Source: Pseudomonadota bacterium (GTDB taxonomy: Bacteria; Pseudomonadota; Gammaproteobacteria; Xanthomonadales; SZUA-36). From it: a DNA stretch of 49,316 bases. Shown here piece by piece: positions 24,314 to 34,559 of the stretch (within the stretch, counting starts at the first letter, position 1; the number at the start of each line of letters is the position of its first letter). Both the position numbers and the translations under genes were made by a program. The stretch is from NCBI GenBank assembly GCA_015222805.1, contig JADFVZ010000061.1:1-49316 (forward strand). Reading direction: 5' to 3'. The notes beneath the pieces are model-generated. The model made no database searches, was not told the DNA's origin, and worked only from the letters and a program-made list of their open reading frames with translations.

Positions 24314-24961
24314 ATGATTAAGCGTATTTCTTTACTCATTTTACTGATGGTATTCACAACAGCGGCTTTTGCCCAGGATCGTGAAGACCGTTGGGAAGCC
24401 AGCTTTGTTTTAAATTACCAGAATAGCCTGGATGAAAGCTTCCGGCACGGTTCTGCACTCGATGTAGACAGTTCTGTGGGCTGGGGGTTTAGTATCGGTT
24501 ATAACCTCACGTCAAACTGGAATTTGTCTTACAAATTCATGGCCAACAAGCCGGATTACACAGCGGTTATTGTTGCTGATGAAATAGGCGCTGCCCCGGA
24601 GTTTATCGAGCACGAAATGTCCGTATACTCAAACCAGTTCAACCTGACCTATAACTTTATGCAAGGGCCAGTCACCCCCTTTGTAGTTGCCGGTATTGGC
24701 TGGACTCGCCTGGACTCTAATGTTGCAGATGGCCCGCCCCAGACCGGTTGCTGGTGGGATCCATGGTGGGGTTATATCTGCTATACCGACTGGAAAACCT
24801 TTGACACCACTGAGTTTACTTATAACCTCGGTGCCGGTGTTCGCTGGGATGTTAATGATGCTGTTTATACCAAAGCAGCTTACAGTCGTGAGTTCCTCGA
24901 CCTGAAGGGCGGTTCGCTGGATTTTGATACATTCAGCTTTGAAATCGGTGTTATGTTTTGA
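24314..24961 (+). CDS. Outer-membrane beta-barrel protein
   Basis: A 215-residue protein with a signal peptide ending AAFAQ (residues 1-21), followed by alternating beta strands and a C-terminal FEIGVMF with the terminal phenylalanine typical of BamA-assembled barrels. The pattern fits the small eight-stranded OmpA/OmpX-like barrel group. One loop is unusual: GCWWDPWWGYICY (about residues 146-158), with two cysteines that may form a disulfide around an aromatic cluster. It stands alone with its own promoter, a structured leader and a terminator. Substrate or binding role unknown. Confidence 0.82.
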   Translation: MIKRISLLILLMVFTTAAFAQDREDRWEASFVLNYQNSLDESFRHGSALDVDSSVGWGFSIGYNLTSNWNLSYKFMANKPDYTAVIVADEIGAAPEFIEHEMSVYSNQFNLTYNFMQGPVTPFVVAGIGWTRLDSNVADGPPQTGCWWDPWWGYICYTDWKTFDTTEFTYNLGAGVRWDVNDAVYTKAAYSREFLDLKGGSLDFDTFSFEIGVMF

Positions 24962-24989
24962 TTTGAAACAAATGTCATGGTTTTACACG

Positions 24990-25015
24990 AAACCGGGATT
25001 CCTCCCGGTTTTTTA
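24990..25015 (+). terminator. Rho-independent terminator
   Basis: aaaccggga (24990-24998) and tcccggttt (25003-25011) form a 9-bp stem with a 4-nt loop, followed by a T-tract to 25015. It ends the barrel gene. Confidence 0.9.
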
Positions 25016-25048
25016 TTGTTTGCAGAAAATGGGTTTTAACCAGATTAA

Positions 25049-25909
25049 CTATTTGCTAAAATGATGGATGTTGCCTAAGGGCTCCCCCATTCTTACCACA
25101 TTACCGGGCTGAAGATCTTTCTGCCATTGAATAGTATTTTCCGGAAACAACAGCACCACGGTTGATCCCATATTAAACCGCCCCATCTCTTCACCGCTCT
25201 TGAGCGTGACTTCGCCAGCCGGATAGGAAAAATGCCTTAACTTCTTTGCCCGTGGTGGATTAATCAACCCATGCCAGACAGTTTCCATACTGGCCACCAG
25301 CATCGCCCCAACCAGGACCAGGGCATGTGGGCCTAGGCTGGTATCAAAGTGGTGCACGCTGCGTTCATTACGGGCAAACAGCCGGGGAATGGTATCAACG
25401 GTATAAGGTGCAACTGAAAATAGTCGGCCGGGCACATGGCTCATGCTTGTCAGTTCACCTGAAACTGCCATATGAATGCGGTGGTAATCTTTTGGTGAAA
25501 GGTAAATGGTGATGTATTCACCATTATTATATTTTTTAGCCTGTTCTTCATCGGCCAGCAAGGCGGCACAGCTGAAATCATGGCCTTTGGCCTGGAAGAT
25601 TTGATTATCGCGTATTTTCCCGAAACTGCTTACCGCACCATCGACAGGACAGAGCAGGGCGTGTTCATCCTTTGCCAGCGGTCTTGCCTCGGGTTTCAGT
25701 TGGCGGGTAAAAAAGGCATTGAAATGCTCGTAGTCATCCGGGCTTTGATGCAGGGCCTCAGACCAGTTAACACCAAAGTGGCCGGCAATGCCGCGAATCA
25801 TCGCGTTTTTAAACCACACCGTGCGGATGCGCGCCAATTTATGGATAAGCCAGGTCAGCAGGTGATGCGGCAATAAATACTGCAGGCGGGCTAGCAAGGT
25901 ATCAAACAT
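25049..25909 (-). CDS. psd: Phosphatidylserine decarboxylase proenzyme
   Basis: A 286-residue inner-membrane enzyme making phosphatidylethanolamine. The self-cleavage site is MGST (family LGST) in GRFNMGSTVVLLFP near residue 248; the serine becomes the pyruvoyl group. Other conserved parts are LLCPVDGAVSSFG, YLSPKDYHRIHMA and VGAMLVASMETVW. The ATG has no strong ribosome binding site visible. It lies just downstream of the SCO gene on the same strand with a 38-bp gap. Confidence 0.95.
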   Translation of the reverse strand: MFDTLLARLQYLLPHHLLTWLIHKLARIRTVWFKNAMIRGIAGHFGVNWSEALHQSPDDYEHFNAFFTRQLKPEARPLAKDEHALLCPVDGAVSSFGKIRDNQIFQAKGHDFSCAALLADEEQAKKYNNGEYITIYLSPKDYHRIHMAVSGELTSMSHVPGRLFSVAPYTVDTIPRLFARNERSVHHFDTSLGPHALVLVGAMLVASMETVWHGLINPPRAKKLRHFSYPAGEVTLKSGEEMGRFNMGSTVVLLFPENTIQWQKDLQPGNVVRMGEPLGNIHHFSK

Positions 25910-25947
25910 GGTGGTTTCTTAGTTGTTTCATATTTACTATATGTAGT

Positions 25948-26598
25948 TTATTTACGTAAAAACAACTGAGTGAGGTCGATACTGATCTGCTTCACATCAT
26001 GCGGTGCCCCCAAAAGTCCGACCAGTTTGGCCTCAGGGTTCATCAGGACAATGCCGGATGAATGATCAACGGCATAGTCTTTGGCACCTTCGGTATGCTC
26101 CTCAATCGTATACAGCAGTCCCAACTGGCGAGTCAGGGCTTGAAGTTGCGTATGTTCTCCAGTGACTGCGATGAATTCAGGGGCAAAAAACTTCACATAG
26201 CTGGCCAGCTGATCCGGTAAATCACGTTCGGGGTCTACTGAAACAAAGATTATCAATGGTAGTTTGTCTGCCGGGAGTTGTTTTTCCAGCTGCCGGTAAA
26301 CTGCAGCCATACTCGAAAGGGTAGTGGGGCAGATATCAGGGCAGTGGGTGTAGCCAAAAAACAGCAGGCTCCAGCGACCGCGGAGGCTGTCGAGGTTAAA
26401 GTTCCGGCCATGGCTATTGGACAGCGAGAAGTCGGCAATAATTTTTGCTTGAGGATATTGAGTTAAGCTCTGCAGCTTATTCATCGATGTAGCGCTGCCA
26501 CCGGAGATTACCGGTTTTTCCGGCTGACCCATCCAGAGTCCGGTTGCGGCAGCTAGAACAGCTACCAGCAGCAATATTGCAAATGTACGTTTACTCAT
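25948..26598 (-). CDS. SCO1/SenC copper chaperone-like protein
   Basis: A 216-residue thioredoxin-fold protein that in known cases delivers copper to cytochrome c oxidase CuA sites. An N-terminal membrane anchor or signal (residues 5-23) holds it at the periplasmic face. The copper/redox cysteines C86 and C90 are in THCPDICPTTL, and the third ligand H179 is in YAVDHSSG. No oxidase genes are in the window, so its client is inferred. Confidence 0.92.
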   Translation of the reverse strand: MSKRTFAILLLVAVLAAATGLWMGQPEKPVISGGSATSMNKLQSLTQYPQAKIIADFSLSNSHGRNFNLDSLRGRWSLLFFGYTHCPDICPTTLSSMAAVYRQLEKQLPADKLPLIIFVSVDPERDLPDQLASYVKFFAPEFIAVTGEHTQLQALTRQLGLLYTIEEHTEGAKDYAVDHSSGIVLMNPEAKLVGLLGAPHDVKQISIDLTQLFLRK

Positions 26599-26653
26599 AA
26601 ATTTATCTTCATATGTCCGACAGTTTCCCAGATGCTGAATTATACTGTGCTGG

Positions 26654-27592
26654 ATGAATATAAGTGAATCTATTGAAAAAACCAGGCAACAGCTGGAGGC
26701 CTCTGATGTTTTTTACGGTCATGGGACCGATAACAGCAGGGATGAAGCGCTGTGGCTGGTTCAGGCAGCGATAGCCAAAGTTTATCCGGATATGGAAATT
26801 ACTCGGGATAGCCCGGCAAATACTGAATACCTGGCTCAGTTGGATGATTTTATCAAGCTGCGGATTGAAGAGCATATGCCGGTTGCCTATATTACCGGTG
26901 AAGCCTGGTTTTGCGGCTTGCCTTTCAAGGTCGACAGTAATGTGCTGGTGCCACGCTCACCTATTGCCGAGCTTGTTGCGGAGAGCTTCCAGCCCTGGGT
27001 CCGGCTGGAAGGCAACTGCAGGATTCTTGACCTGTGTACAGGTAGCGGTTGTATAGCCTGCGCTATTGCGGTGCATTTACCTGAAGTACTGGTAGATGCA
27101 GCAGATATTTCCCCGCTGGCATTAAGCCTGGCTAAGGAGAATCGAGCCCGGTTGAAGCTGGATGACAGGTTAAGGATTGTTCAGTCGGACGGTTTTTCTG
27201 AACTGGGTGGCCAGAAATACCAGTTAATTGTCACCAATCCACCTTATGTATCAAATGAAGAGTACGCCGGTTTGCCCGCAGAATACCTGCTGGAGCCCAA
27301 GCTTGGCCTTACCAGTGGTGAGGATGGACTCGACCTGGTGGTGCGTATTTTGGCAGAGTCGGCTACGCATCTGGAGGAAGATGGTGTGCTGATTTGTGAG
27401 GTTGGGGCTACTCAACCTGTACTTGAGGCGCTATTTCCACGGATTCCTTTTATGTGGCTGGAATTTGAGCATGGTGGGGAAGGTGTGTTCATCTTGAAAA
27501 GAGATGACTTAGAAGCAGCAAAACAGGATATTATGCAGGAACTGATTAAACGAACGGGCAGTGACTGGATTCAGGCAGGCGGAATAAATTAA
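26654..27592 (+). CDS. prmB: Ribosomal protein L3 N5-glutamine methyltransferase
   Basis: A 312-residue SAM-dependent methyltransferase modifying a glutamine of ribosomal protein L3. The N-terminal helical domain precedes the Rossmann motif RILDLCTGSGCIACAIA and the glutamine-binding NPPYVSNEEY. The segment DEALWLVQAAI and the overall length fit PrmB better than PrmC. The stop codon is directly followed by the aroC ATG, as in many gammaproteobacteria. Confidence 0.94.
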   Translation: MNISESIEKTRQQLEASDVFYGHGTDNSRDEALWLVQAAIAKVYPDMEITRDSPANTEYLAQLDDFIKLRIEEHMPVAYITGEAWFCGLPFKVDSNVLVPRSPIAELVAESFQPWVRLEGNCRILDLCTGSGCIACAIAVHLPEVLVDAADISPLALSLAKENRARLKLDDRLRIVQSDGFSELGGQKYQLIVTNPPYVSNEEYAGLPAEYLLEPKLGLTSGEDGLDLVVRILAESATHLEEDGVLICEVGATQPVLEALFPRIPFMWLEFEHGGEGVFILKRDDLEAAKQDIMQELIKRTGSDWIQAGGIN

Positions 27593-28714
27593 ATGGCTTC
27601 GAATACATTTGGAACAATCTTTGCGGTGACGACTTTTGGTGAGAGCCACGGACCCGCTATCGGCTGTGTAATTGATGGCTGCCCGCCGGGGTTGGCCATT
27701 GATAGTGAAATGATTAAAGCCGAGCTGATCCGGCGAGCTACCGGACGCAGTCGACATACCTCCCAACGGAAAGAGAAAGATGATGTGCAAATTCTTTCCG
27801 GGGTGTTTGAAGGTAAAAGTACAGGTATGCCAATAGCCCTGGTGATAGAAAATACCGATGCTCGTTCCAGGGATTACGACAAAATTAAAGACCAGTTTCG
27901 CCCGGGACACGCAGACTACACCTGGCTGAAGAAATACGGCATTCGTGATTATCGCGGTGGCGGCCGGGCTTCTGCCCGTGAAACCACTATGCGTGTGGCT
28001 GCCGGGGCAATAGCCAAAGCCTGGCTGAAGCAGGAATACAATATTGAAATCCAGGGCTGGCTGGCACAGTTGGGGCCAATTCGTACCGATACAATTAAGA
28101 ATTTTTCTGGAGTAGAAGATAATCCCTTCTTTGCTCCCAACGCTGAAGTTGTCCCGGAATTGGAGGCCTTTATGGATTCACTACGTAAAAGTGGTGACTC
28201 TGTCGGCGCTCGAGTGAATGTGCTGGCCAGGAATGTGCCGGCAGGCTGGGGTGAGCCGGTATATGGCAAGCTGGATGCGGAATTGGCTGCGGCAATGATG
28301 AGCATTAATGCAGCCAAAGGGGTAGAGATTGGTGCTGGCTTTGATTCAGTGACACAAAAGGGCACCGAGCACCGTGATGCCATGATGGCCGGCGATAACG
28401 GGGTGGGGTTTTGCAGCAACCACGCTGGTGGGGTTCTTGGTGGGGTGTCTTCCGGACAGGATGTGCTTGTAAGTACAGCTTTCAAACCCACATCGAGCTT
28501 ACGGATTCCGGTTACCGGATTGAATATAGCGGGTGAGGAAGTGGAAATTATTACTACTGGCCGTCATGACCCTTGTGTGGGTATTCGCGCGGTGCCGATA
28601 GTCGAGGCTATGCTGGCACTGGTGTTGATGGATCAATGCCTAAGAAATAAAGTGCAAAATACAAAACAAAACAAACAGATAAAGAACATAGTGAATAAAA
28701 TAGATGAGAAGTGA
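27593..28714 (+). CDS. aroC: Chorismate synthase
   Basis: A 373-residue FMN-dependent enzyme converting EPSP to chorismate, the last step of the shikimate pathway. Signatures are [42 protein letters not shown] and [15 protein letters not shown]. The final 25 residues are a lysine/asparagine-rich tail ([19 protein letters not shown]) encoded by A-rich DNA, likely non-essential. It abuts prmB and overlaps asd by 11 bp. Chorismate feeds the trpFBA genes downstream. Confidence 0.97.
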   Translation: MASNTFGTIFAVTTFGESHGPAIGCVIDGCPPGLAIDSEMIKAELIRRATGRSRHTSQRKEKDDVQILSGVFEGKSTGMPIALVIENTDARSRDYDKIKDQFRPGHADYTWLKKYGIRDYRGGGRASARETTMRVAAGAIAKAWLKQEYNIEIQGWLAQLGPIRTDTIKNFSGVEDNPFFAPNAEVVPELEAFMDSLRKSGDSVGARVNVLARNVPAGWGEPVYGKLDAELAAAMMSINAAKGVEIGAGFDSVTQKGTEHRDAMMAGDNGVGFCSNHAGGVLGGVSSGQDVLVSTAFKPTSSLRIPVTGLNIAGEEVEIITTGRHDPCVGIRAVPIVEAMLALVLMDQCLRNKVQNTKQNKQIKNIVNKIDEK

Positions 28715-29717
28715 TTTGAAACTGGCCGTAGTCGGTGCCACCGGTGCAGTTGGTGAGGTGATGCTGGATATACTGGCTGAGAGAGGCTTAAAAGCCGATC
28801 AGGTTATTGCCCTGGCTTCTCGCCAGTCAGAAGGCAGCCAGGTCAGTTTTGGTCGGCGTGAATTAACGGTTCAGTGTCTGGATGATTTTGATTTTTCAAA
28901 GGTAGATTACGGCCTATTTTCTGCCGGTAGTTCAATTTCTGAAAAGTATGCGCCACGGGCCGTGGCCGCCGGCTGTACTGTTATAGACAATACTTCCGCA
29001 TTTCGCCTTAATGATGAGATCCCCCTGATTGTTCCTGAAGTGAACGGCGACCTGCTGAAAAACTTTAAGCAACCGGGAATTATCGCCAATCCGAACTGTT
29101 CAACCATACAAATGGTTGTGGCACTGGAGCCCATCCAGCGTAAATATGGCATCCGACGTATTGATGTGGCAACTTATCAGGCGGTTTCCGGGGCTGGACG
29201 TAAAGCCCAGGAAGAACTGGCCCGGCAGACGATGCAAAAACTAACATTTCAGGAAGTTGAGTGTAAACAGTTCAGTCAACAGATGGTTTTTAATGTCCTG
29301 CCACAAATTGATGTTCTACAGGAAAATGGCTATAGCCGCGAAGAAATGAAAATGCACTGGGAAACGCAAAAAATATTTGCCGACGATTCTATCGCTGTAA
29401 ATGCAACGGCGGTGCGGGTTCCGGTATTTTTCGGTCATGCGGAAGCTGTGCATCTGGAGACTGTTAATCCCTTTGATCTTGATGAGGTGGAGGAGTTGCT
29501 TGGTTCAGCCGAAGGGGTTGTTTATGTACCTAACCTGGATGCAAGCGCACATCCGACTCCAGCTGTTCATGCGGCGGGGGAAGATCCTGTCTTTGTTGGC
29601 CGTTTGCGCCGTGACCACAGCCGGGAACTGGGTATGAACCTGTGGGTGGTCGCGGATAATATTCGTAAAGGGGCAGCCCTGAATGCTGTACAAATCATGG
29701 AAATGCTGGAATCGTGA
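28704..29717 (+). CDS. asd: Aspartate-semialdehyde dehydrogenase
   Basis: A 337-residue NADP enzyme that reduces aspartyl phosphate to aspartate semialdehyde, for lysine, diaminopimelate, methionine and threonine. The nucleotide site is [13 protein letters not shown], the active-site cysteine is in NPNCSTIQ, and the [14 protein letters not shown] and VGRLRRD segments are present, so it keeps the catalytic residues that USG-1-type paralogues can lose. The ATG at 28704 lies inside the end of aroC. Confidence 0.93.
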   Translation: MRSDLKLAVVGATGAVGEVMLDILAERGLKADQVIALASRQSEGSQVSFGRRELTVQCLDDFDFSKVDYGLFSAGSSISEKYAPRAVAAGCTVIDNTSAFRLNDEIPLIVPEVNGDLLKNFKQPGIIANPNCSTIQMVVALEPIQRKYGIRRIDVATYQAVSGAGRKAQEELARQTMQKLTFQEVECKQFSQQMVFNVLPQIDVLQENGYSREEMKMHWETQKIFADDSIAVNATAVRVPVFFGHAEAVHLETVNPFDLDEVEELLGSAEGVVYVPNLDASAHPTPAVHAAGEDPVFVGRLRRDHSRELGMNLWVVADNIRKGAALNAVQIMEMLES

Positions 29718-29815
29718 CACATGGACAGGTAAACTTGATGCCTATTTTTGGCTGCTGATACCAGGATGTTACCTTGGGCCTTGGGAAATATGATAATGAT
29801 TCAGGAAAGGAAGAA

Positions 29816-31918
29816 ATGAGTCTCAAAAATAAATTTGGTTTTATTGCCATGCTATTACTGCTTTTAGGCTCAGCAAATAGCTGGGCAGCCGGTCTAGGTG
29901 GGATTGATCTGGATTCCTACCTTAACCAAAAGTTAAATGCACGCATACAGTTATTAGGTGTACCTGTTGACCAGGTCAGTACAGTGTCTGCCCGGCTCGC
30001 AAGTGCAGGAGATTACCGGGTTATGGGGCTTGACCAGAGCCGCCTGAATATTCCTCTGACATTCACAGCAAAAGTCTGGCGCGGCAAAGCAGTTATTGAA
30101 GTAACTTCCGCTGTTCCGGTCAGGGATCCGATCCTGCAGTTTGCTGTTGATGTTTCCTGGCAGCGCGGACACCTGCTGCGTGAATACACCCTGTTTCTTG
30201 ATCCGCCAACAGTTGCCGTAGCTCCACCTCGGAAGAAAACAGTAACCAGGCCAACCGTGCAAGCAACCGCAAATGATAGTAGGCCTGAAGTAAATGCTGG
30301 GGTTGATAAGCCTGAAACCGGTATCACTACTGCAGGAGAACCAGTAGATAAAACCTCCAGCCACACCGCAGCCAGGGTCAGTAGTATGCAGCCTGGTGAG
30401 TATGGGCCGGTACAGTCAGGTGAGACTTTGTGGAGAATTGCAAATAACTGGAGGAAGCAGGCCAACGGGACTGTTAACCAGGCTATGGTCGCCATAGTTC
30501 GCCTCAACCCGGGTGATTTCATCAATGGAGATATCAATCGGATGAACCAGGGTGCAATTTTACGTTTACCTACGGCTGAAGATATTGCCAATATTCCTGT
30601 ATGGGAAGCAAATGAGATTGTCAGCAGCCAGATTTCAGCCTGGCGTGAGCAAAGTACGCAGGCAGCCCCGCCGCCCAGGTTATCAGAGCAGGCAATTGAA
30701 CCTGAAATTAAGCCTGCTGCCAATCCTGCTCAAGATAAACCGGAAAAAGAAGCAGAAATAACTGACGATGCTCTTGCCAGGGTCACTGACGATCGGCTGG
30801 ATGACTTAACTGAAAATAGTGGTGATGAGGCTGAAGATGGTTCAATTGAAGCGCCTGATACCGGTGGACTACTGGAATTGGTTCCGCCGGCAGAAGAAGA
30901 ACTGGCAGAAATTGAAGATGAACTCCCGGGTTCGGCTTCCGGCAACGATTTCAAACCTGAAACTAGCAGTATCAAGCTTGAGAACCGCTTGTCTGTGGCA
31001 GAGGAAGACCTGCTTGCAGCCCAGCAACAAAATACCCAGCTTCAGGATAAGGTGAACAGTATGCAGGCGGAAATAGTTGCCCTGCGTGAAGGTTTAAACT
31101 TGAATGACAGTGAGCTGGCTGTAATGCAGCAGCAAATGGCTACCGATTCAAATGCAGATGATCTGCTGGAGACTGCTGAAGAAAGTGTGAAGCCGAAACA
31201 GGTAGGTACCCGGATGCTGGAGCAAAAAGACAAAGGCCTGTTGGAACGCTGGTGGTGGTTGATCTTATTGATACTGGCTGGTGGAATTGGTTTTTTTGTT
31301 TACCGTTACCGGCACAATGACCCGGCAGAATCGCAGGCAGAAACCAATTTCCTGGATTCAATTATGGAAAAAAAGGAAACCGCTGAATTTAAGGGTGGTG
31401 ACAAGGCACAGGAAGACAGCCTGGCTGCCGATGCAAAAAAAATCCTGGAAGTGCTTGAGCAGGGTGATACTGAAATAGAACAGCAATTTGAAGAATTTGC
31501 ACGTAGTGAAGCTGCTACGGTTGATTTTGAAGGTAACGCTGAAGCAGAAACTGAAGCTGTAGAAATCAGGAAGTTCCTGGATCAGGTCGAAGCGGATAAG
31601 GCTGCCCTGGTAGCTGCCTCGGACGATGCGCTGGATCATCTTGAGGATGATCCCGTTAATGCCTCTCAGGCTGACAGTTTTGCAGGCAGTGCTGAAGAAG
31701 AAATTCTTGATTCACTTGAGAGCGATGACGATTCTGATTCAGAACAAGCCGCAGATAATTTTTCTGAAGATCATATCGAAGTTAAACTAGACCTGGCTCG
31801 TGCATACCTGGCGATGGAAGATAAGCCGGCGGCTCAGGCTATCCTCGATGAGATCATGACCCTGGGCAGCGAGCGGCAACAGCTCGAGGCCCGCGGTATG
31901 TTGGATGAAATCGAGTAG
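29816..31918 (+). CDS. fimV: FimV/HubP-type polar hub protein
   Basis: A 700-residue inner-membrane protein. FimV/HubP proteins bind peptidoglycan and organise type IV pili, flagella or chromosome partners at the cell pole. The signal peptide ends SWAA; the conserved N-terminal GLGGIDLDSYLNQKLNARIQL domain follows, then a LysM-like domain (about residues 195-255, VQSGETLWRIANNW), a coiled coil (about 385-440), a membrane helix (about 478-498, WWWLILLILAGGIGFF), a long acidic cytoplasmic region and a C-terminal FimV/TPR-like cap (KLDLARAYLAMEDKPAAQAILDE). The ATG at 29816 has AGGAAGAA upstream; an in-frame ATG at 29774 lacks one. The asd-fimV-truA order is typical. Confidence 0.93.
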   Translation: MSLKNKFGFIAMLLLLLGSANSWAAGLGGIDLDSYLNQKLNARIQLLGVPVDQVSTVSARLASAGDYRVMGLDQSRLNIPLTFTAKVWRGKAVIEVTSAVPVRDPILQFAVDVSWQRGHLLREYTLFLDPPTVAVAPPRKKTVTRPTVQATANDSRPEVNAGVDKPETGITTAGEPVDKTSSHTAARVSSMQPGEYGPVQSGETLWRIANNWRKQANGTVNQAMVAIVRLNPGDFINGDINRMNQGAILRLPTAEDIANIPVWEANEIVSSQISAWREQSTQAAPPPRLSEQAIEPEIKPAANPAQDKPEKEAEITDDALARVTDDRLDDLTENSGDEAEDGSIEAPDTGGLLELVPPAEEELAEIEDELPGSASGNDFKPETSSIKLENRLSVAEEDLLAAQQQNTQLQDKVNSMQAEIVALREGLNLNDSELAVMQQQMATDSNADDLLETAEESVKPKQVGTRMLEQKDKGLLERWWWLILLILAGGIGFFVYRYRHNDPAESQAETNFLDSIMEKKETAEFKGGDKAQEDSLAADAKKILEVLEQGDTEIEQQFEEFARSEAATVDFEGNAEAETEAVEIRKFLDQVEADKAALVAASDDALDHLEDDPVNASQADSFAGSAEEEILDSLESDDDSDSEQAADNFSEDHIEVKLDLARAYLAMEDKPAAQAILDEIMTLGSERQQLEARGMLDEIE

Positions 31919-32747
31919 CACAACTACCGGCAGTAAACAGGGCAGTATGCGTTTTGCAATGGCATTTGAGTATGATGGCCAGCCATATTGTGGCTGGCAG
32001 ACGCAGTCGCATGCACCATCGGTGCAGGACTGCGTTGAAGCAGCACTGTCAAAAGTGGCAGATGCGCCTATAAAGGTTGTCTGCTCCGGGCGTACCGATT
32101 CCGGTGTGCATGCAGTACAGCAGGTAATCCACTTTGATACCGATGTCAGGCGAAGTCCGCGTTCCTGGGTTCTCGGATGTAATGTCAGCCTGCCAGACTC
32201 TGTTTCTGCGCAGTGGGCATGTGAGGTTGATGCTGAATTTAGTGCACGCTTCAGCGCAATTACACGCACGTACCGATATACCATCATTAACCGCTGGACC
32301 CGACCGGCGCTTGGACGCCATCAACAGTCCTGGGTTCGTTACCCGCTGGATCACGAATTAATGCAGCAGGGGGCTAATTTCCTCCTCGGGAAACATGATT
32401 TCAGTAGTTTCAGGGCAGCACATTGCCAGGCTCATCATCCCGTTCGTACAATTTCTGCTATAAGTGTAAAACGGATCGATAAATTGATTGAAATTGATAT
32501 CACTGCCAATGCCTTTCTCTATCATATGGTCAGGAATATTGCGGGGTCGTTAATCCCCGTAGGCCGGGCCCAGCAAACTCCGGAATGGATCGAGAAAATA
32601 CTGCAGTACCGGAGTCGAGCTGCGGCGGGAAAAACTGCACCACCCGAGGGACTCAGTTACATAGGCCCGCGCTATCCAGCCAGGTACGGGTTCCCTGGAC
32701 GACCACTTGCTGCTTTTCCGGCCGATATGGTTAACGTGGCCAGATGA
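31905..32747 (+). CDS. truA: tRNA pseudouridine(38-40) synthase
   Basis: A 280-residue enzyme isomerising uridines 38-40 in the tRNA anticodon arm. The catalytic aspartate is in CSGRTDSGVHA (D65 from the first ATG). ITRTYRYTI, NAFLYHMVRNIAGSL and the C-terminal EGLSYIGPRYP are conserved. The first ATG overlaps the fimV end by 14 bp; the ATG at 31947 has AGGGC at five bases and begins at the conserved RFAMAFEYDG, so it could be the true start. It overlaps trpF by four bases. Confidence 0.94.
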   Translation: MKSSSTTTGSKQGSMRFAMAFEYDGQPYCGWQTQSHAPSVQDCVEAALSKVADAPIKVVCSGRTDSGVHAVQQVIHFDTDVRRSPRSWVLGCNVSLPDSVSAQWACEVDAEFSARFSAITRTYRYTIINRWTRPALGRHQQSWVRYPLDHELMQQGANFLLGKHDFSSFRAAHCQAHHPVRTISAISVKRIDKLIEIDITANAFLYHMVRNIAGSLIPVGRAQQTPEWIEKILQYRSRAAAGKTAPPEGLSYIGPRYPARYGFPGRPLAAFPADMVNVAR

Positions 32748-33364
32748 ATGTAAAAATCAAAATTTGCGGCATGACCAGATCGACTGATATCCAGGCGGCT
32801 GTTGGAGCAGGTGCTGATGCTATTGGCCTGGTCTTTGTCCCGGCCAGCCCCCGTTGTGTCAGTTTTGAACAGGCCCGGATATTGGCAGAAATGGTACCCG
32901 CTGAGGTTCAACTTGTAGGCCTTTTTATGAATGCATCTGCAAAAACTGTCAGTGCCTGTTGTAAGCAGGTGCCGTTAACGGCGCTGCAGTTTCACGGTTT
33001 TGAAAGCAATGATGAATGCAGGCAATTCGGACTCCCCTGGATAAAAACAGTTGCCATGGGTGGCGAACAAAAACCGGCTTCGCTCTTTGATGCCTGGCCG
33101 GATGCCTGTGCCCTGTTGCTGGATGGTCATGCGGCTGGTGAACAGGGGGGGCAGGGTAAGGTATTTGACTGGTTGGCAGCACCACAAATAATGCAAAAAA
33201 TCATTCTCGCGGGTGGTCTGAATAGTGATAATGTTAGTACTGCAATAGAACAGGTAAAACCCTGGGCTGTAGATGTATCCAGTGGTGTCGAAGCGGCACC
33301 CGCAAAGAAAGATATTCAACTGATGAAGAGGTTTTGTAATGAAGTCAGAGCTACCCGTATTTAA
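32744..33364 (+). CDS. trpF: Phosphoribosylanthranilate isomerase
   Basis: A 206-residue TIM-barrel enzyme of tryptophan synthesis. [14 protein letters not shown] at the N-terminus has the catalytic cysteine, and LALQFHG-like [20 protein letters not shown] and DVSSGVE segments are present, including the catalytic aspartate in LLLDGHA. It overlaps truA by four bases and trpB by 26, giving a tightly coupled truA-trpFBA run. Confidence 0.96.
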   Translation: MNVKIKICGMTRSTDIQAAVGAGADAIGLVFVPASPRCVSFEQARILAEMVPAEVQLVGLFMNASAKTVSACCKQVPLTALQFHGFESNDECRQFGLPWIKTVAMGGEQKPASLFDAWPDACALLLDGHAAGEQGGQGKVFDWLAAPQIMQKIILAGGLNSDNVSTAIEQVKPWAVDVSSGVEAAPAKKDIQLMKRFCNEVRATRI

Positions 33365-34559
33365 TCTGGATTATCGACCTGATACCGCAGGGCATTTTGG
33401 TGGCTACGGTGGAAAATATGTTTCCGAAACCCTGATGGCGGCCCTCGATGACCTTAACCTTGCCTGGCAAAAACTGCGTAAAGACCCCGAATTCCTGGCT
33501 GAATTTGATTATGACCTCAGTCACTATGTCGGTCGCCCATCGCCCCTGTATCATGCAAAACGCCTGTCCGCAGAAGTTGGCGGTGCGCAAATTTTACTTA
33601 AGCGTGAAGACCTTAACCACACGGGTGCGCACAAGATAAACAATACAGTTGGCCAGGCATTACTGGCCCGTTACCTGGGTAAAAGCCGGGTTATAGCCGA
33701 AACAGGAGCCGGGCAGCACGGTGTAGCCAGTGCAACTGTCGCTGCACGACTGGGTATGCAGTGCGTGGTCTATATGGGTGAAGTTGATATCCATCGGCAA
33801 GCTATTAATGTTTACCGTATGCGCCTGCTCGGGGCTGAAGTCCGGGAGGTAACTTCAGGCTCAGCCACCCTCAAAGACGCCCTCAACGAAGCCATGCGAG
33901 ACTGGGTTACCAATGTTGACAACACCTACTACATAATCGGCACGGTTGCCGGTCCACACCCGTACCCCCAATTAGTCAGGGACTTTAATTCAGTTATCGG
34001 CCGTGAGGCACGGCGCCAGATGCAGGAGCAATTTGGTTGCCTGCCGGATGCCCTGGTTGCCTGCGTTGGTGGTGGATCGAACGCTATGGGGTTATTTCAT
34101 CCCTTTGTGGATGATACTGATGTGCCAATGTTCGGCGTTGAAGCCGCAGGCAGGGGACTGGAAACCGGACAGCATGCAGCGCCTTTAACGGCTGGTCGTG
34201 TCGGTGTGCTACACGGTAATAAGAGTTACCTGATGGATGATGATAACGGACAGATTTTACACACCCATTCGGTTTCTGCCGGGCTGGATTACCCCGGGGT
34301 AGGCCCGGAACACTCCTGGCTGAAAGATACCGGTCGTGCTGAATATGTTGCTATTGACGATAAGGAGGCCCTGGCGGCATTCCACCAGCTTACCCGCACA
34401 GAAGGAATCCTGCCGGCTCTTGAAAGCTCCCATGCGGTTGCATATGCAGTCAAGTTGGCAGCAAGTATGCCGACCAATAAACTGGTGCTGGTGAATTTAT
34501 CCGGTCGTGGCGATAAGGATGTGCATACTGTTGCAGAGCTTGAAGGGATTGAATTATGA
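33339..34559 (+). CDS. trpB: Tryptophan synthase beta chain
   Basis: A 406-residue PLP enzyme that condenses indole with serine. [15 protein letters not shown] opens the protein; the PLP lysine is K99 in [11 protein letters not shown]; the phosphate loop GGGSNAMG and EPEHSW-like GPEHSWL are conserved. It begins inside trpF and ends overlapping trpA by four bases, so the two synthase subunits should be made together. Confidence 0.97.
   Translation: MKSELPVFNLDYRPDTAGHFGGYGGKYVSETLMAALDDLNLAWQKLRKDPEFLAEFDYDLSHYVGRPSPLYHAKRLSAEVGGAQILLKREDLNHTGAHKINNTVGQALLARYLGKSRVIAETGAGQHGVASATVAARLGMQCVVYMGEVDIHRQAINVYRMRLLGAEVREVTSGSATLKDALNEAMRDWVTNVDNTYYIIGTVAGPHPYPQLVRDFNSVIGREARRQMQEQFGCLPDALVACVGGGSNAMGLFHPFVDDTDVPMFGVEAAGRGLETGQHAAPLTAGRVGVLHGNKSYLMDDDNGQILHTHSVSAGLDYPGVGPEHSWLKDTGRAEYVAIDDKEALAAFHQLTRTEGILPALESSHAVAYAVKLAASMPTNKLVLVNLSGRGDKDVHTVAELEGIEL

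Noticed and set aside
27949-28491. 180-codon minus-strand frame inside aroC
   Set aside because: It is low-complexity serine/proline/alanine-rich and lies opposite a clear chorismate synthase; a codon shadow.
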